Made by a program: the position numbers and the translations under genes. Below, piece by piece: positions 16,594 to 27,400 of a stretch of DNA of 64,000 nt. A model generated the notes under the pieces. That model did no database searches. It was not told the origin of the DNA and saw only the letters and a list, made by a program, of their open reading frames with translations. Numbering within the stretch: position 1 is the first letter of the stretch; every line of letters begins with the position of its first letter. Where the stretch lies: assembly GCA_004298155.1 (NCBI GenBank), contig SCRD01000001.1, positions 186,001 to 250,000 on the forward strand, read 5' to 3'. The DNA is from Acidobacteriota bacterium (lineage in GTDB: Bacteria > Acidobacteriota > Terriglobia > UBA7540).

Positions 16594-18852
16594 TTGGAAG
16601 CTGTACTCCCTGCACCTCGGGCTCGAAATCAAGCCGTAAAGCCCCCAATCCTACGGACTGGAATAATCATTTGCGCGCTCGGCGCCTTCGTTCTTCCGGC
16701 CCTGGCGCCTGCTGCGCAAGAGTCCTCGAAGCGCCCGTTTAGCGTGCATGTTGAGACGCAACTGGTTCAGGTGCACGTGCGCGTTATCGGGCCTGATGGC
16801 AAGCCTGTCGCCGGCCTGAAGAAATCCGATTTTGTCATTAAAGAAAACGGACGGCCGCAGCAGGTAGAGACGCTGGAGTATATTCCGGTTCCGGCGTCCG
16901 TCCGGAAGGCCCCACAAACGGTGCAGGCAGCAACCGAGGGCGGGCAGCCATCCCGCCGCCGAGTGTGGATCTACATCGACAGTGAAGCTGACTCCAATGA
17001 AGCTCCCGAAGTCTACCAGGCCATCAGGCAGTTTCTGTCAAGCCAGATGCAGCCGGGATTCATGGTGTCGCTCGACGGCCTGCCCTTCACGGATGACGGG
17101 ACAAAGCTGCTGGCCACCCTTGAACAAATGCGCCAGCATCCGTACGGGCGTCTTCCAGAAGCGCCGCCGCTTATCAATTCCACCCTCGACATGGAGAAAC
17201 AAGCGGATTACGAGTGGCTGCTCTATTCGGCCTTGCTGTGGGGTGGTAGCGGGACTGCGCCACCGCCGGGTTTTGGCCGCTTCATACTGAGGCCGGGACT
17301 TGTACCTGCCGGGCGTGCAGACGTCTCCATGAGCCTGGCCGATCTTAAGCTGGAAATGAAAGAGACGGAACTGGAGATGGGATTTTACGTCCGCTCGGCC
17401 CTTTTTCGTTATCTGGACATCATCTACCGGCTGGAGGCTTTTCAAGGCGAAAAGGTAATCATCATTTTCCGCTCCGGACTTCGCATGGACCCGGACAGTA
17501 TCGCCCTGTTGCACCGCTTCGCAGCGGACGCCATGCGCCATCAGATAGTTTCCTACACTGTGGATACCCGGGGCCTGATTAACATTGACCCTACCACCAA
17601 TCGGTCGAAGCTGTTGCGCTACGGAGTCCCCATTCCAACCTGGAGCATGAGCTCACCGCTGCAGTTCCAGTTGGCCCTGAACGACTACACACGAACCGAA
17701 GAGCTCGAAAACGGGCGCAAGGAAGGGTTGGTTGGCATAGCCAAACTTACCGGCGGAAAAGCCGTCACCGACACGAGCGATCTCCACGAGGTGTTCAACG
17801 ACGTGGTGGAAGACGCGTCCGGCTATTACGTTGTCGGTTTTTACCCGGAGGACAAACGGCAACTTGGCAGATTCAGGCAGCTCAAGATTTCCATCGATCT
17901 GCCGCAAGACAAAGTTTACGCTCCAAAGGGTTACTACGAGCCCATGCCCTTTAAGGAGCTCTCGAAGCGAGAGAAAGAGATCGTTTTGTGGCAGGCGCTG
18001 CAATCTGAGATGCCGCGAGAGCTGAACGTTGCAGCCAGCGTGAACGTGTTCCGAGGAGACAACGGCCAGCCTGTGGCGATGGTGAGTACGGGCGTTCAAC
18101 TCGGCTCGCTTGCTGCGGGCCAAAAAAAGAATGCCTCCGAAGTCCGCGTGACGGAACTGGCGGAGATTGGAGCGGCAGCCGGCGGGACGCTCCCCATTTA
18201 CCACGGGCAGTTCGCCAGCATAACGATAGCAAATCCAGTATTCAGCCGCGCAAGCGCCAGCCCAATGGACTTCGTGACGTTTAACACAAGGATGTTTGTG
18301 CCCCCGGGGAAGCATATCTGCAAAGTCATTTTCCGAGACGATAATACCGGGAAGCTGGGCGCCGAGGAGGTACGCTTTGAAGTGCCGGATTTCGAAGGGG
18401 CCCCGGCAGCAAGCACGATGATGGTGACCGATCATGTATCTTCAGTCCCCTCCACTGCAGCCGGCGGAAAGGAGAATGGCGAGGCTGCATCCCGGGCTGG
18501 AACATTGCGTGAGGGGCAGATGGACTTTGTTCCCCAGCCCGATGCAGCGTTTTACTCGGGGGACAAAATCTATCTACTCTACGAGCTCTATAATCCGCCT
18601 TCGTATGATTTCAACGCGCTTGCCGCCTCCGCCAACACTGCGCTATTTAGAAACGGCACTCCCGTCCGGCAATTTAATATCAGATGGAGAATCCTCCCGG
18701 ATCCGGAAAAGAAGGCAGCGGTCCTGATCGGCACACTTGATACCCTCGACTACCCGGCCGGAAGCTACAGGGTGATCCAGTCTGTACCGCAGGAGGTTCG
18801 AGCCCAGGGCAAGCTCTTTGCAAGCTTCACACTGCTCCCGAAGCAGCCTTAG
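16594..18852 (+). CDS. VWFA-related exported protein of the acidobacterial type
   Basis: A 752-residue exported protein. After a signal segment (about 20-42) comes the immunoglobulin-like entry domain VQVHVRVIGPDGKPVAGLKKSDFVIKENGRPQ. Then follows a von Willebrand A-like domain with VWIYIDSEADSNEA. The MIDAS DxSxS is not intact, so metal binding is doubtful. The C-terminal half has further beta domains. The start is TTG with GGAGG six bases upstream, which is decisive. Function is unknown; relatives are abundant in Acidobacteriota. A receiver paralogue follows after 514 bases. Confidence 0.8.
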   Translation: MEAVLPAPRARNQAVKPPILRTGIIICALGAFVLPALAPAAQESSKRPFSVHVETQLVQVHVRVIGPDGKPVAGLKKSDFVIKENGRPQQVETLEYIPVPASVRKAPQTVQAATEGGQPSRRRVWIYIDSEADSNEAPEVYQAIRQFLSSQMQPGFMVSLDGLPFTDDGTKLLATLEQMRQHPYGRLPEAPPLINSTLDMEKQADYEWLLYSALLWGGSGTAPPPGFGRFILRPGLVPAGRADVSMSLADLKLEMKETELEMGFYVRSALFRYLDIIYRLEAFQGEKVIIIFRSGLRMDPDSIALLHRFAADAMRHQIVSYTVDTRGLINIDPTTNRSKLLRYGVPIPTWSMSSPLQFQLALNDYTRTEELENGRKEGLVGIAKLTGGKAVTDTSDLHEVFNDVVEDASGYYVVGFYPEDKRQLGRFRQLKISIDLPQDKVYAPKGYYEPMPFKELSKREKEIVLWQALQSEMPRELNVAASVNVFRGDNGQPVAMVSTGVQLGSLAAGQKKNASEVRVTELAEIGAAAGGTLPIYHGQFASITIANPVFSRASASPMDFVTFNTRMFVPPGKHICKVIFRDDNTGKLGAEEVRFEVPDFEGAPAASTMMVTDHVSSVPSTAAGGKENGEAASRAGTLREGQMDFVPQPDAAFYSGDKIYLLYELYNPPSYDFNALAASANTALFRNGTPVRQFNIRWRILPDPEKKAAVLIGTLDTLDYPAGSYRVIQSVPQEVRAQGKLFASFTLLPKQP

Positions 18853-18976
18853 ACTGGAGGAGAGTGTTTGGAGTTCGTTTGGCCTGCGATGCGTAGCGGC
18901 AAGGGAGCGGGCCCATGCCGACGAACTGGGTTAAACCGTCCAGCCGGACTCCGCTCCATGCAGTTCATTTATCAGC

Positions 18977-19004
18977 TTGACTTGGCCAACTACTGTGCTA
19001 CCCT
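18977..19004 (+). promoter_or_regulatory. Candidate promoter upstream of the third receiver gene
   Basis: TTGACT and TACCCT are separated by 16 bases. It lies about 30 bases before the perfect Shine-Dalgarno. Confidence 0.3.
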
Positions 19005-19034
19005 GCAACTAGGTTAATCTAACTACTCTACGAA

Positions 19035-19154
19035 AAGGAGGTGACAAGGATCTTTCCTGGTTCTTCCTTGCGCATTATCGAACCGGACTCCTCAGTGCTA
19101 GCCCTCACACGGAAGACCTATCCTGCCGGAAGTTCAAATTTTTATACGGTCTGA
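19035..19154 (+). other. Perfect Shine-Dalgarno with a short receiver-like frame
   Basis: The ten-base match AAGGAGGTGA precedes a frame (GTG at 19041, or a rare ATC at 19050) ending at 19154. It includes SLRIIEPDSSVLALTRKTYPAG, which resembles the first strand and helix of a receiver domain (I-x-E-P-D). It may be a leader peptide, a truncated receiver relic or chance. No homology search supports it here. Confidence 0.25.
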
Positions 19155-19366
19155 TCAAAAAGTTCAATATCTTTTTCGTTAACTCAGCCCGATTCTCAAA
19201 CTGGCTGTTGATGCGAGTTTTCGACAATTTAGATACGGTCACTCAATGAAGGCCCCAGGCGCCGCCCGCTAACGTTGGCAAGGCCCGGGCTGCCCCTGAG
19301 GGAAGGCAAAGACAAACTATATCCCGGTTGCAAGGTACGCGAGACTGGGAGATTGTGGAGGGTCAT

Positions 19367-19795
19367 ATGCCATACCGTTTCAGCGTGTCGAAACAAAGTG
19401 ACCAGTGCCGGACTGCATCAAGGGGCAATGTTCTCGTCATTGACGAGGACCCTGCCGACCTGGTCTATTACCGGACCGTGCTCCAGCGCGCCGGATGCGC
19501 CGTGGTCACGTGTAACTCATATAACGAGGCTCTGGACTGCCTTGAGGCTGAGCCCTTCGACCTGATAGTCCTGAGCCAGGGAAGCTCCGCCTTCGAAGGT
19601 CGCGGAGTGCTGGAGAAAGCTGTCGCGACCGACCGCGACAGGCAGGTGCTGGTGGTGGCACACGTGCTGAATATGAGTTGCTACCTTGAGGCGATGCAGC
19701 TTGGGGCGAGAGACTATCTTGAAGAGCCGGTATTGGAGCAGGAGATGGTCCGTGCCGTGGAGACTTGCCTGACTTCCCGAGCAGTGGCAGCTTGA
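19367..19795 (+). CDS. Degenerate receiver paralogue lacking Asp, Thr and Lys
   Basis: A 142-residue CheY-like protein that aligns position by position with the receiver at 3291-3806, including the rare block QGSxxFEGRxVLxxAV. The acidic cluster D26-E27-D28 is kept, but phospho-Asp70 is Ser70 (VLSQGSSAFEGR), the switch Thr98 is Ala98 and Lys120 is Glu120 (YLEEP). It is therefore a pseudo-receiver that probably signals without phosphorylation. GGAGGG lies close before the ATG, which is preferred over an upstream in-frame TTG at 19328. No output domain is visible. Confidence 0.78.
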   Translation: MPYRFSVSKQSDQCRTASRGNVLVIDEDPADLVYYRTVLQRAGCAVVTCNSYNEALDCLEAEPFDLIVLSQGSSAFEGRGVLEKAVATDRDRQVLVVAHVLNMSCYLEAMQLGARDYLEEPVLEQEMVRAVETCLTSRAVAA

Positions 19796-20146
19796 AGCTC
19801 GTCCCGCAGTAAGTCTGCTTTCGATCTCCCCTGTCACGCCAGGAGCACTCTGATTCAGATGCCGACTCAACTCCACGATGGGCTGGCTGAAGGAAAAGCC
19901 CGCCGAAATTGAGGTTGATCCCATTTTGTCTTTGAGCTTTGCTGGTTCAAGCTTCCATTTTCTGGCAATTTGAATTGCGTGCTCTGCAAAGCGCCTTGTT
20001 TCCTGCAGCACGCGCACGTCCAGGCCGAAGGCCCACGCGTGTCTTATAGCGGCAAGGCCGTTTGTTGCAGTAAAGGTCGAGCCTGGGACTGGCGAGTTTA
20101 TCCCGACAACCGAAGGCGCGAGGGCAGGGAACAGCTTCGCTTCTTT
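19796..20146. other. Region between convergent genes with a possible minus-strand remnant
   Basis: On the minus strand an open frame from about 20130 down to about 19800 reads like protein (TNGLAAIRHAWAFGLDV, then ETRRFAEHAIQIARKWKLEP) but has no ATG and then runs antisense through the receiver gene. It may be a decayed gene. I see no terminator. Confidence 0.3.
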
Positions 20147-21670
20147 TTAAGAGCCCGGCATCTCAGAAGGCGATGCGCTTTGTACAGGCGGTGAATAATT
20201 TTCCGAAACGGGAGCGGTCCCATGGTGTGTGAACGAGCGCAGGGAAAAGACCTCCCGCACGGAACTACGGTTCTGCCAGATCAGCTTCAGCCACGCACGG
20301 GCGGTCATCTGGCGGAAATAGATGCCGCGGAAAGCCAGAGTGGCGAACACGTAAATCAGTTTGGAGACAAACCGCATCTCCGTCATGCGGCTCACGCGGC
20401 GGTAAATCCCTTCGGCGCTGTAAGCCAGGCCCCAGGCAGTGCGCACCTCGCTTTCGAGCTGGGCAGGCGCCATATGCTTGGGAGTGAAGGCTGCGCCATA
20501 GGGACGATAGTTGAGCCAGTGGCGCTCCTCAAGCCGACCCTGGTCACGCAATGATTTATAAAGCGGAGTTCCCGGGAGGGGCGTGAGCTGGCTGAATACA
20601 GGAAAGAACCCCGGAGGCCAGTTCTGGACAACTTCCCACGTTTTGCGCGCCACGCCAGGGCGGTCGCCATCAATTCCCACAATGAAAGCCGTGACACAGC
20701 AAATCCCCCGGCGCTGGAGCTGTCCGATAATTTCACCATACTCCTCGGGCTTGTTGAAGGTCTTGCTCACTTCCTTCAGGCTTTCCGGCAGGACAGACTC
20801 GAGGCCAATAAACACACAGATGCACTTGGACTGCTTCATCAAATCCAGCAATTCCTGATCGCGCAAAAGGTTCATTGAGATTTGTGCGACCCAGGGTATC
20901 CGGATGTCCGCTTCGATCATGGACCGCATCAGGGATTTAGCGCGGCGCGGATTGATGGCAAAGTTGTCGTCGACAAAAAAGACCAGCGTACGCCCCAGGC
21001 GTTTGAGCAGCTTAAGTTCATCAATCACATTTTCATTGGTGCGAAAGCGGATCTTTTCCCCGAAAAATGGACTGACAGTGCAGAAATCGCAGCGGTAAGG
21101 GCAGCCCCGGCCGGTTTCGACCGGCGAGATGCTGACGTCAAAACGTCCCCAGCCCAATGCCCGCAAGGTCCTGGATGCCCAGCCTGGCAACACGCTGAAC
21201 TGCCTGAAATCTGTCTGCTCCCAGGGGATGCGCGGGTAGTTTTCAAGGCTGGGTTTTTCGCAGGAACGGTAAACAGGCTGCAGGTGGCCCGCCTCAAAAT
21301 CCTTCAGCATCTGTGGCCAAAGATCGTCGGCCTCTCCGCAGGCGACGCCGTCGGCGTGTTCAAGTGCCTCTTCGGGCTCTTCGGTGACGTGCGGACCTCC
21401 CATCACCACTGGCACGCCAATCGCGCGGACGCTGTCTGCGACCGCGTAGGACCTGTGGATGGTTCGAGTCATTCCCCCAATGCCGACCAGGTCAAATTTT
21501 TCTCGGGAGACATACTCGGCAAGTTCTGCGGGATCCATTCGGACGACGTTGCCATCGAGGGTTGTGACGGTGTGGCCCGGAGGAGTCAGTGATTTGAGAA
21601 CGTAAGGCCACAGAGTCGGCATGTAACTGTGTGTGATTCGATTGTCGGGAACGTAGAAGAGAACACGCAA
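20147..21670 (-). CDS. B12-binding-domain radical SAM protein
   Basis: A 507-residue enzyme with an N-terminal cobalamin-binding-like domain (about 1-140, ending GGPHVTEEPEEALEHADGVACGEAD) and a radical SAM domain with the cluster motif CPYRCDFC. A C-terminal extension follows. Class B radical SAM enzymes often methylate lipids, hopanoids or natural-product carbons, or make isoprenoid rearrangements. The substrate is unknown. The start is TTG with GGAGG seven bases upstream, so no ATG is needed. No biosynthetic partners are seen on either side. Confidence 0.87.
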   Translation of the reverse strand: MRVLFYVPDNRITHSYMPTLWPYVLKSLTPPGHTVTTLDGNVVRMDPAELAEYVSREKFDLVGIGGMTRTIHRSYAVADSVRAIGVPVVMGGPHVTEEPEEALEHADGVACGEADDLWPQMLKDFEAGHLQPVYRSCEKPSLENYPRIPWEQTDFRQFSVLPGWASRTLRALGWGRFDVSISPVETGRGCPYRCDFCTVSPFFGEKIRFRTNENVIDELKLLKRLGRTLVFFVDDNFAINPRRAKSLMRSMIEADIRIPWVAQISMNLLRDQELLDLMKQSKCICVFIGLESVLPESLKEVSKTFNKPEEYGEIIGQLQRRGICCVTAFIVGIDGDRPGVARKTWEVVQNWPPGFFPVFSQLTPLPGTPLYKSLRDQGRLEERHWLNYRPYGAAFTPKHMAPAQLESEVRTAWGLAYSAEGIYRRVSRMTEMRFVSKLIYVFATLAFRGIYFRQMTARAWLKLIWQNRSSVREVFSLRSFTHHGTAPVSENYSPPVQSASPSEMPGS

Positions 21671-21930
21671 CGGTTACCTCCGCTTCGTTTGGGTTAGCAT
21701 TTCGGGAAGTGCAAGACGCTGATCAAAATGTATTCAAGGCGCAACCCGAGGGTCAATCGTATGCCCCTGATCGGGCGATGTCAAAAAGAAAAGCCTGTTT
21801 AGGAGAGTATTTTTTCGCACGGCTTAGGGAGTACATCCCTGCCGAGGCAGAACCCGTTCGAAGACGAACGGTCTGATTAAGTGCGAACGGATGGACGTTT
21901 CCACCCATTTCCCGCCATCTCATGGCTGGA

Positions 21931-23196
21931 TTATTGCGAATCGGGACCCGAACCCTGTCGCGATGGCGAGGGTGTGCCTGTCGCGGCCTTTTGTGCGCGC
22001 TCGGGCAATGCGGGCCGCGCCAGCCAGGATTTCGCGACGTTCATTCCGTCCAGATGCGCCGCGCGTTCCAGAAAGTCGCGCGCATAAAGTGCAACCGCCT
22101 CGACGCCGGCGGCGTACTGGTAGTTGGGTTTTTCAAAACTGCCGTTATAAGCTCCCACCGCTTTGGCAATGTCGCCGTCGCTCTTGTCCAGGAGATGGCG
22201 GAGCAGCAGGCCCGCATAGGTGGTGAGCACTTCGGAATTGTCCAGGTCGAAGCTGAGCTGCTTCGATGGCCGGAGACGGGGCGGCAGGGCTGAGTAATCC
22301 CGCTTGTCTCCCAGGTAGAGTTCGTGCGCTCGCCGTAAGGTTTCGCGCGTGATCTGCCACACGCCCATGGCGTAATCGCTGACCAATACCCGCGATTGCG
22401 TACGCCTGAGGACGATATCGCCGCGCTGCGGCCGTCTCTTCCAGACAGCGTGGTCCAGATCGCCGCGGACGTTCATATAATTGTTCTCCATGGCCCCGAT
22501 TCCCAGGAAGACCTCCAATGGAAGGCCGTAGAAATGTACGACATCAAGAGTGTCTGCTGCCAGCTCCTTTGCCTGGTCATTGGAAAGGGTTGTAGGGACA
22601 GGCTGAATGTTTTCCCGAACACGCCGGTCCGTCATGGACTTGAATACGAGGAAGCTGGCCAGTGGCTCCAGTAGGCGCGTCGGCGGCACATCAGAAAGTG
22701 GGAGAGCCCCCGTGGGATTGTAGCTGCCCAGAAAAACCGCTGTTTCCAGGCGCCGGCGGGCAAGACCTTCAAAGCTGATCGGGTAAAGCTCGAAGTCAGG
22801 GATGTAGCCTTTGGCTTTCAGGCCCCCCAGATAGGGAACGTCTGAAAGAAGGTCGTTATCGAGCACCAGAAAAATCTGATAATGCGGACCCGCGCCGGCG
22901 TTTTTCACGGTCAGCAAAACTCGCGAGCCGTCAAGTCCGGCATGCGCTTTTAAGTATTCAAAATGGAGATATGCCTCGAGCTCAGAGCTGTAGTCACCAA
23001 CCTTTGCAAGCAGAGCATCCGTGCGGAGTTGGACGGCCAGGGCACCGCCCTCCACCTTTATGATGGGAAGCACCGGCTGGACGCTGATATCAAGCTTTCG
23101 TGGCCAGGTGAGATACGTGACCCAGGCGGAAATAGAGAGGATGCCTCCAATTACGGCGATGAGTCCAAGGCTTTTGCCCAGAGAACCAGTCCGCAT
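21931..23196 (-). CDS. Lytic transglycosylase-like membrane-anchored protein
   Basis: A 421-residue protein with an N-terminal membrane anchor (about 8-30). A beta-rich central domain follows. The C-terminal domain has the SLT pattern: LPLEVFLGIGAMENNYMNVRGDLDHAVW with a likely catalytic Glu in AMENN, then SDYAMGVWQITRETLR and AVGAYNGS. It probably cleaves peptidoglycan glycan strands in the periplasm. The last 40 residues are low complexity. AGGAA lies before the ATG. Confidence 0.7.
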   Translation of the reverse strand: MRTGSLGKSLGLIAVIGGILSISAWVTYLTWPRKLDISVQPVLPIIKVEGGALAVQLRTDALLAKVGDYSSELEAYLHFEYLKAHAGLDGSRVLLTVKNAGAGPHYQIFLVLDNDLLSDVPYLGGLKAKGYIPDFELYPISFEGLARRRLETAVFLGSYNPTGALPLSDVPPTRLLEPLASFLVFKSMTDRRVRENIQPVPTTLSNDQAKELAADTLDVVHFYGLPLEVFLGIGAMENNYMNVRGDLDHAVWKRRPQRGDIVLRRTQSRVLVSDYAMGVWQITRETLRRAHELYLGDKRDYSALPPRLRPSKQLSFDLDNSEVLTTYAGLLLRHLLDKSDGDIAKAVGAYNGSFEKPNYQYAAGVEAVALYARDFLERAAHLDGMNVAKSWLARPALPERAQKAATGTPSPSRQGSGPDSQ

Positions 23197-23570
23197 CGCT
23201 GTTCCTGCCTCAGTTCAATTATAGTGTGTTAAAAGACAGTAGACGTTGCAATTCTCATGCCTGCCGGCGCACGCATGCGTGTAATAAGGCAGTGACCTTG
23301 TCATTTCCCTATAATGCAGGGTTTATCACTACGGCGATGGCATGGTGCTCTGACTTTCCGATCGCGCAGCACCTAAACTCGGGTTTGCGACCTGAGCAAC
23401 TTTTGATATAGTCGATGTAATTGTTGCTTATGATGAATGCCGCAGGACCGTACAAGAATTGGTTTTTGTCACGTTTTATTTAGTCGGCCAGGCAGGACAG
23501 CGGCGAAAAGAAGCGTTCCGGTAATCAGCCTGAGCCGCCGATTCCGGCCCATAAAGATCTCCTCCCACAA
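23197..23570. other. Intergenic region between the transglycosylase and Usp genes
   Basis: No gene is supported. A 12-bp perfect palindrome CACGCATGCGTG lies at 23270-23281. It is probably the control region of the transglycosylase gene, transcribed leftward from 23196, and the 3' end of the efflux operon. Confidence 0.4.
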
Positions 23571-24443
23571 TTAATCTCTGGTATCCGCATTTCTCACTGG
23601 AACTACGAGCACAGAAGCATCACTGTGGCGCATCACTCTTTCAGTTGTGGTTCCTAAAGCGGTAAATTCGAGAAATGGCCGATGCTGCGCTCCCATAACG
23701 ATGGGATCAGCCGAGTGCTCACGCGCCATCAGAACAATCTGCTCGGCGGGGTGGCCTTGGCGGACCACTTCCGAAACGCCGCAGCGCCCTCGGACAACTT
23801 GCGGCACCCAGTCACAGATGCGCTGGTGAACTTCATCCAACTTGATTTCTTCGTGGTTTATTGCATGAACCACCCACAGTCTGGCGCCGAAGGCACTGGC
23901 AATCTCCGATCCGATCTCCAGGCTCTGTTGAGACAAGCTGGTGAAATTGATCGGACACAGAATATTTTCGATCCTTGGAACGCTTCCCACGTCCTTTACT
24001 GATTTCACAATCAGGACCGGGCACGCAGACGCCCGGACAACATCTTCGGATACGGAACCCAGGCGCAGCCTCGCTATGCCGGTCCGGCCGTGGCTCCCCA
24101 TCACAATCAGGCCGCTCATCAGCTCTTTTGCCCGATCCAGAATCCGTTCCGCCGGATGACCTTCGACGACGTTGATGCTGTAGGGTGCAAGATCGCCTGC
24201 GGCCGATTTCACAAGGGATTCCAGATCGACCCGGAGGGCCTTCAAACCTTCCTGTTCCTGGTGTGAAAGCTGCTGGATCTGGGCTTCGGTAAAGTAGCGG
24301 GGTGGCTCCCACCAATCGGCGTAGAGGACCTCCACGGGGACGCCAAAGGTTCGCGCGAAAAGTCCCGCCCATTTGACAATACTGTATGAAACGGAGCTCA
24401 GATCGACCGGGCACAGGATGTTCTTTGATTTAAGAAATGTCAT
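23571..24443 (-). CDS. Tandem universal stress protein
   Basis: A 290-residue protein made of two Usp domains. The first keeps the nucleotide-binding pattern [23 protein letters not shown] (Gx2G-x9-GS). The second has the weaker [20 protein letters not shown], so it probably does not bind ATP. The start overlaps the 3' end of the RND gene by 14 bases, so it is translationally coupled to the efflux operon. A stress or regulatory role linked to the pump is inferred from position. Confidence 0.85.
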   Translation of the reverse strand: MTFLKSKNILCPVDLSSVSYSIVKWAGLFARTFGVPVEVLYADWWEPPRYFTEAQIQQLSHQEQEGLKALRVDLESLVKSAAGDLAPYSINVVEGHPAERILDRAKELMSGLIVMGSHGRTGIARLRLGSVSEDVVRASACPVLIVKSVKDVGSVPRIENILCPINFTSLSQQSLEIGSEIASAFGARLWVVHAINHEEIKLDEVHQRICDWVPQVVRGRCGVSEVVRQGHPAEQIVLMAREHSADPIVMGAQHRPFLEFTALGTTTERVMRHSDASVLVVPVRNADTRD

Positions 24444-27400
24444 TCCGACCTCCGGCCGGTTCCTTTTGTTTTGCCGCCTCGTGCTTCCGGCGGGCCGTCA
24501 AGTAATACAAAACAGGGACAGCAATTTGCGAGAGCAGCGTGGAGGCAACGGCACCCGCAATCAGGGCGATAGCCAGGCCGCGAAAGATAGGATCGGAAAG
24601 GATCACGAGAGCGCCAACTACAACTGCGGCTGCCGTAAGAAGAATGGGCCGGAAACGCACGGCGCCTGCGTCCACGACGGATTCTTCCAGAGGCATCCCC
24701 TGCGCAAGGCGCAATTCAATAAAATCCACAACCAGAATAGAGTTCCTGACAATGATGCCTGCCAACGCAATGACGCCGATGATAGATGTCGCCGTAAAGA
24801 ACGCGCCCATAAGCGCGTGGGCCGGCAGAATACCCACCAGCGTCAGAGGGATGGGCGCCATGATTACGAGAGGCACAATGAAAGATTGGAACCAACCGAC
24901 AACGATGCCGTAGATCAGAATCAAGGCCACCAGGAACGCGAAACCCAGATCACGGAACACCTCATAGGTGATCTGCCACTCTCCGTCCCACTTCATTGAA
25001 TAGTTGTTGGCAAGAAAAGGCTGCTGGGTCAGATAACGCTCTACGCTGGTTCCGCCGGGAGCTTTGATTTTGTCCAGCTCCTTTGCAAGCCGGATCATTG
25101 CATACACGGGGCTCTCTTCATGTCCAGCCACATCGCCCATAACGTACACCACCGGCTTGAGGTTCTTATGATAGATGGTCTGCTCAATCGTCTCTTCTTT
25201 GACATCGGTGAGCTCACTGAGCGGAACCAGGGTTCCGTTTCTGGAGGCGACCTGAATTTCACCCAGGCTGTTGGCGCTTGACCGTTCAGCGCGCGGAACC
25301 TGCAGGAAGATGTTGACGTCCTCGCGTTCATTGGGAAGGTGCGCGATGCCCACAACACTGCCGTGTAGCGCAAGCCGCAGAGTCTGAGCGATCTGTTCCG
25401 CAGAGACTTCATTTAGGGCTGCCTTCTGCTTGTCCACCACAAAGCGAAGCTTGCGTTGAGGCGCCTCCACGCTCCAGTCCACGTCCACAACCCCCGGCGT
25501 CTTCTTGAAGTCGTCCAATATCTGGCGCGCCACAGCAATCTGACCGCTGGAGTCCGGTCCGTAAACTTCGGCCACCAGGGTCGCCATCACTGGCGGACCT
25601 GGCGGGATCTCTGCGACCTTCAGCTTGGCGGCATACTTTGCCCCAATGGGATCAATCGCGAGCCGAACGCGCTTGGCAATGTCGTGACTTTGCGTCTCCC
25701 GGCCGGATTTTGGTAGAAGGTCAACGTAGATTTCTGCCTTGTTCGGTCCCTCGCGCAGAAAGTAGTGGCGGACCAGGCCGTTAAAATCGTAAGGCGCTGC
25801 AATGCCAATGTATTCGACATAATTGACCACTTCCGGTTCTTCGGCAATCCTGCGGGCGACAGCACGGGTTACAAGGGCCGTCTGCTCGAGCGTGGTCCCC
25901 TCCGGCATATCGACAATCACCTGAAATTCACTCTTGTTATCGAACGGAAGCATCTTGACGAGCACCAGCTTCGCCAGCGGCATCACCATCACAAGAAGGA
26001 GCAGGAGAATGACGCCTCCCAGGAAGTACAGGCGTTTCCTGCTGTCTTTAATCAGCGGCGTGACTACCCTTCGATAAATTTTCTGCAGACGGTCCGGGCC
26101 TGCAGCCTCGCCCTCATGCCCATCAGGTTTTCTGTGCACCAGAACGCGCAGGGCTGCCCACGGCGAAACCACAAATGCCACCAGCATTGAGAAAATCATC
26201 GCCATGGATGCGCCGATGGGGATCGGCCGCATATACGGGCCCATCAAGCCCTGCACGAAGGCCATGGGGAAGACCGCGGCAATTACTGTAAAGGTGGCAA
26301 GAATCGTAGGGTTGCCGACTTCATCCACCGCTTCCACGGCCACATCGACCAGTGGGCGACCCTTGTTCTGCGGCAGATGGAAGTGTCGCGCGATGTTTTC
26401 AACCACAACGATGGCGTCGTCCACCAGAATGCCGATGGAAAAAATCAACGCAAAGAGCGTGACGCGGTTCAGTGTGTAGCCGTAGATGTAGAAGACGAAC
26501 AATGCGAGGGCAAGAGTTACAGGCACGGCCGCGAGCACCACGATCGAGGGCCGCCAGCCCAGAGCGAGCGCAATGAGCAGCGTGACGGACAGGGTTGCAA
26601 TCAGCAGATGTTCGAGCAGTTCGTTGGACTTGTCTTCTGCCGATTGCCCGTAATTCCGCGTAACGGTAAGGTTCACGTCTTTCGGAATCACGGTGCCCTT
26701 CAATTTGTTGACCATTTTCAGGACTTCGTCTGCCGTGGCCGCCGCGTTCGTGCCCTTAAGCTTGGATACGGACAACGTAACGGCAGGAAACTCACCGGCA
26801 ATACTCGGTCCTGTGCCCTTTCCGGCCTTCCCGAAACCGAACAGGACGTAGCTGGAAGGCTCGGCCGGACCGTCAACCACCGTGGAGATATCACGAAGAT
26901 AAATCGCGCGGCCGTGCGATACGCCAATGACAACCTTGCCCACATCATCCGCCGTGCGCAGGAAATCGCCTGTTTCCACGCGGTATTCGCGATTTCCGGA
27001 GGCAAATCCGCCCGAGGGAAGCTCCTGATTGGTCATATTCAGAATAGGAACGATGGCTGCGGGTGCCACGCCGTGCGCCGCCATTTTGGCAGGACTGAGC
27101 ATCACCCGAATTTCTCGCTTCTGGCCGCCCAGGATCTGTGTGACTGAGACGTCCTGAACGGTCTGTACCTCCCGGTCAACCTCCGCGGCCACCCGGCGGA
27201 TCTGGTAGTCATCGTAGCGATTACTCCAGAAAGTCAGTGCAAGGACCGGCACGTCGTAGATGGTTCGGGGTTTGATCAAGGGCTGCGTGGCGCCTGGAGG
27301 AATCAGATCGAAATTCGAGTAAAGCTTATTGTAAAGCTTGACAATTGAGGCTTCCTCGTTTTCGCCCACCTTGAAACGGACAATCACCATGCTCTGGCCG

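Larger units (their letters stand above)
18853..19366. other. Intergenic region with a promoter-like site and a perfect ribosome-binding match
   Basis: The stretch has no full gene. TTGACT (18977-18982) and TACCCT (18999-19004) are 16 bases apart. AAGGAGGTGA at 19035-19044 matches the anti-Shine-Dalgarno perfectly, but only a 37-codon frame follows (19041-19154). Confidence 0.4.

Noticed and set aside
16430-16648. N-terminal extension of the MFS transporter frame
   Set aside because: It overlaps the divergent VWFA start and its Shine-Dalgarno and lacks membrane-protein features.
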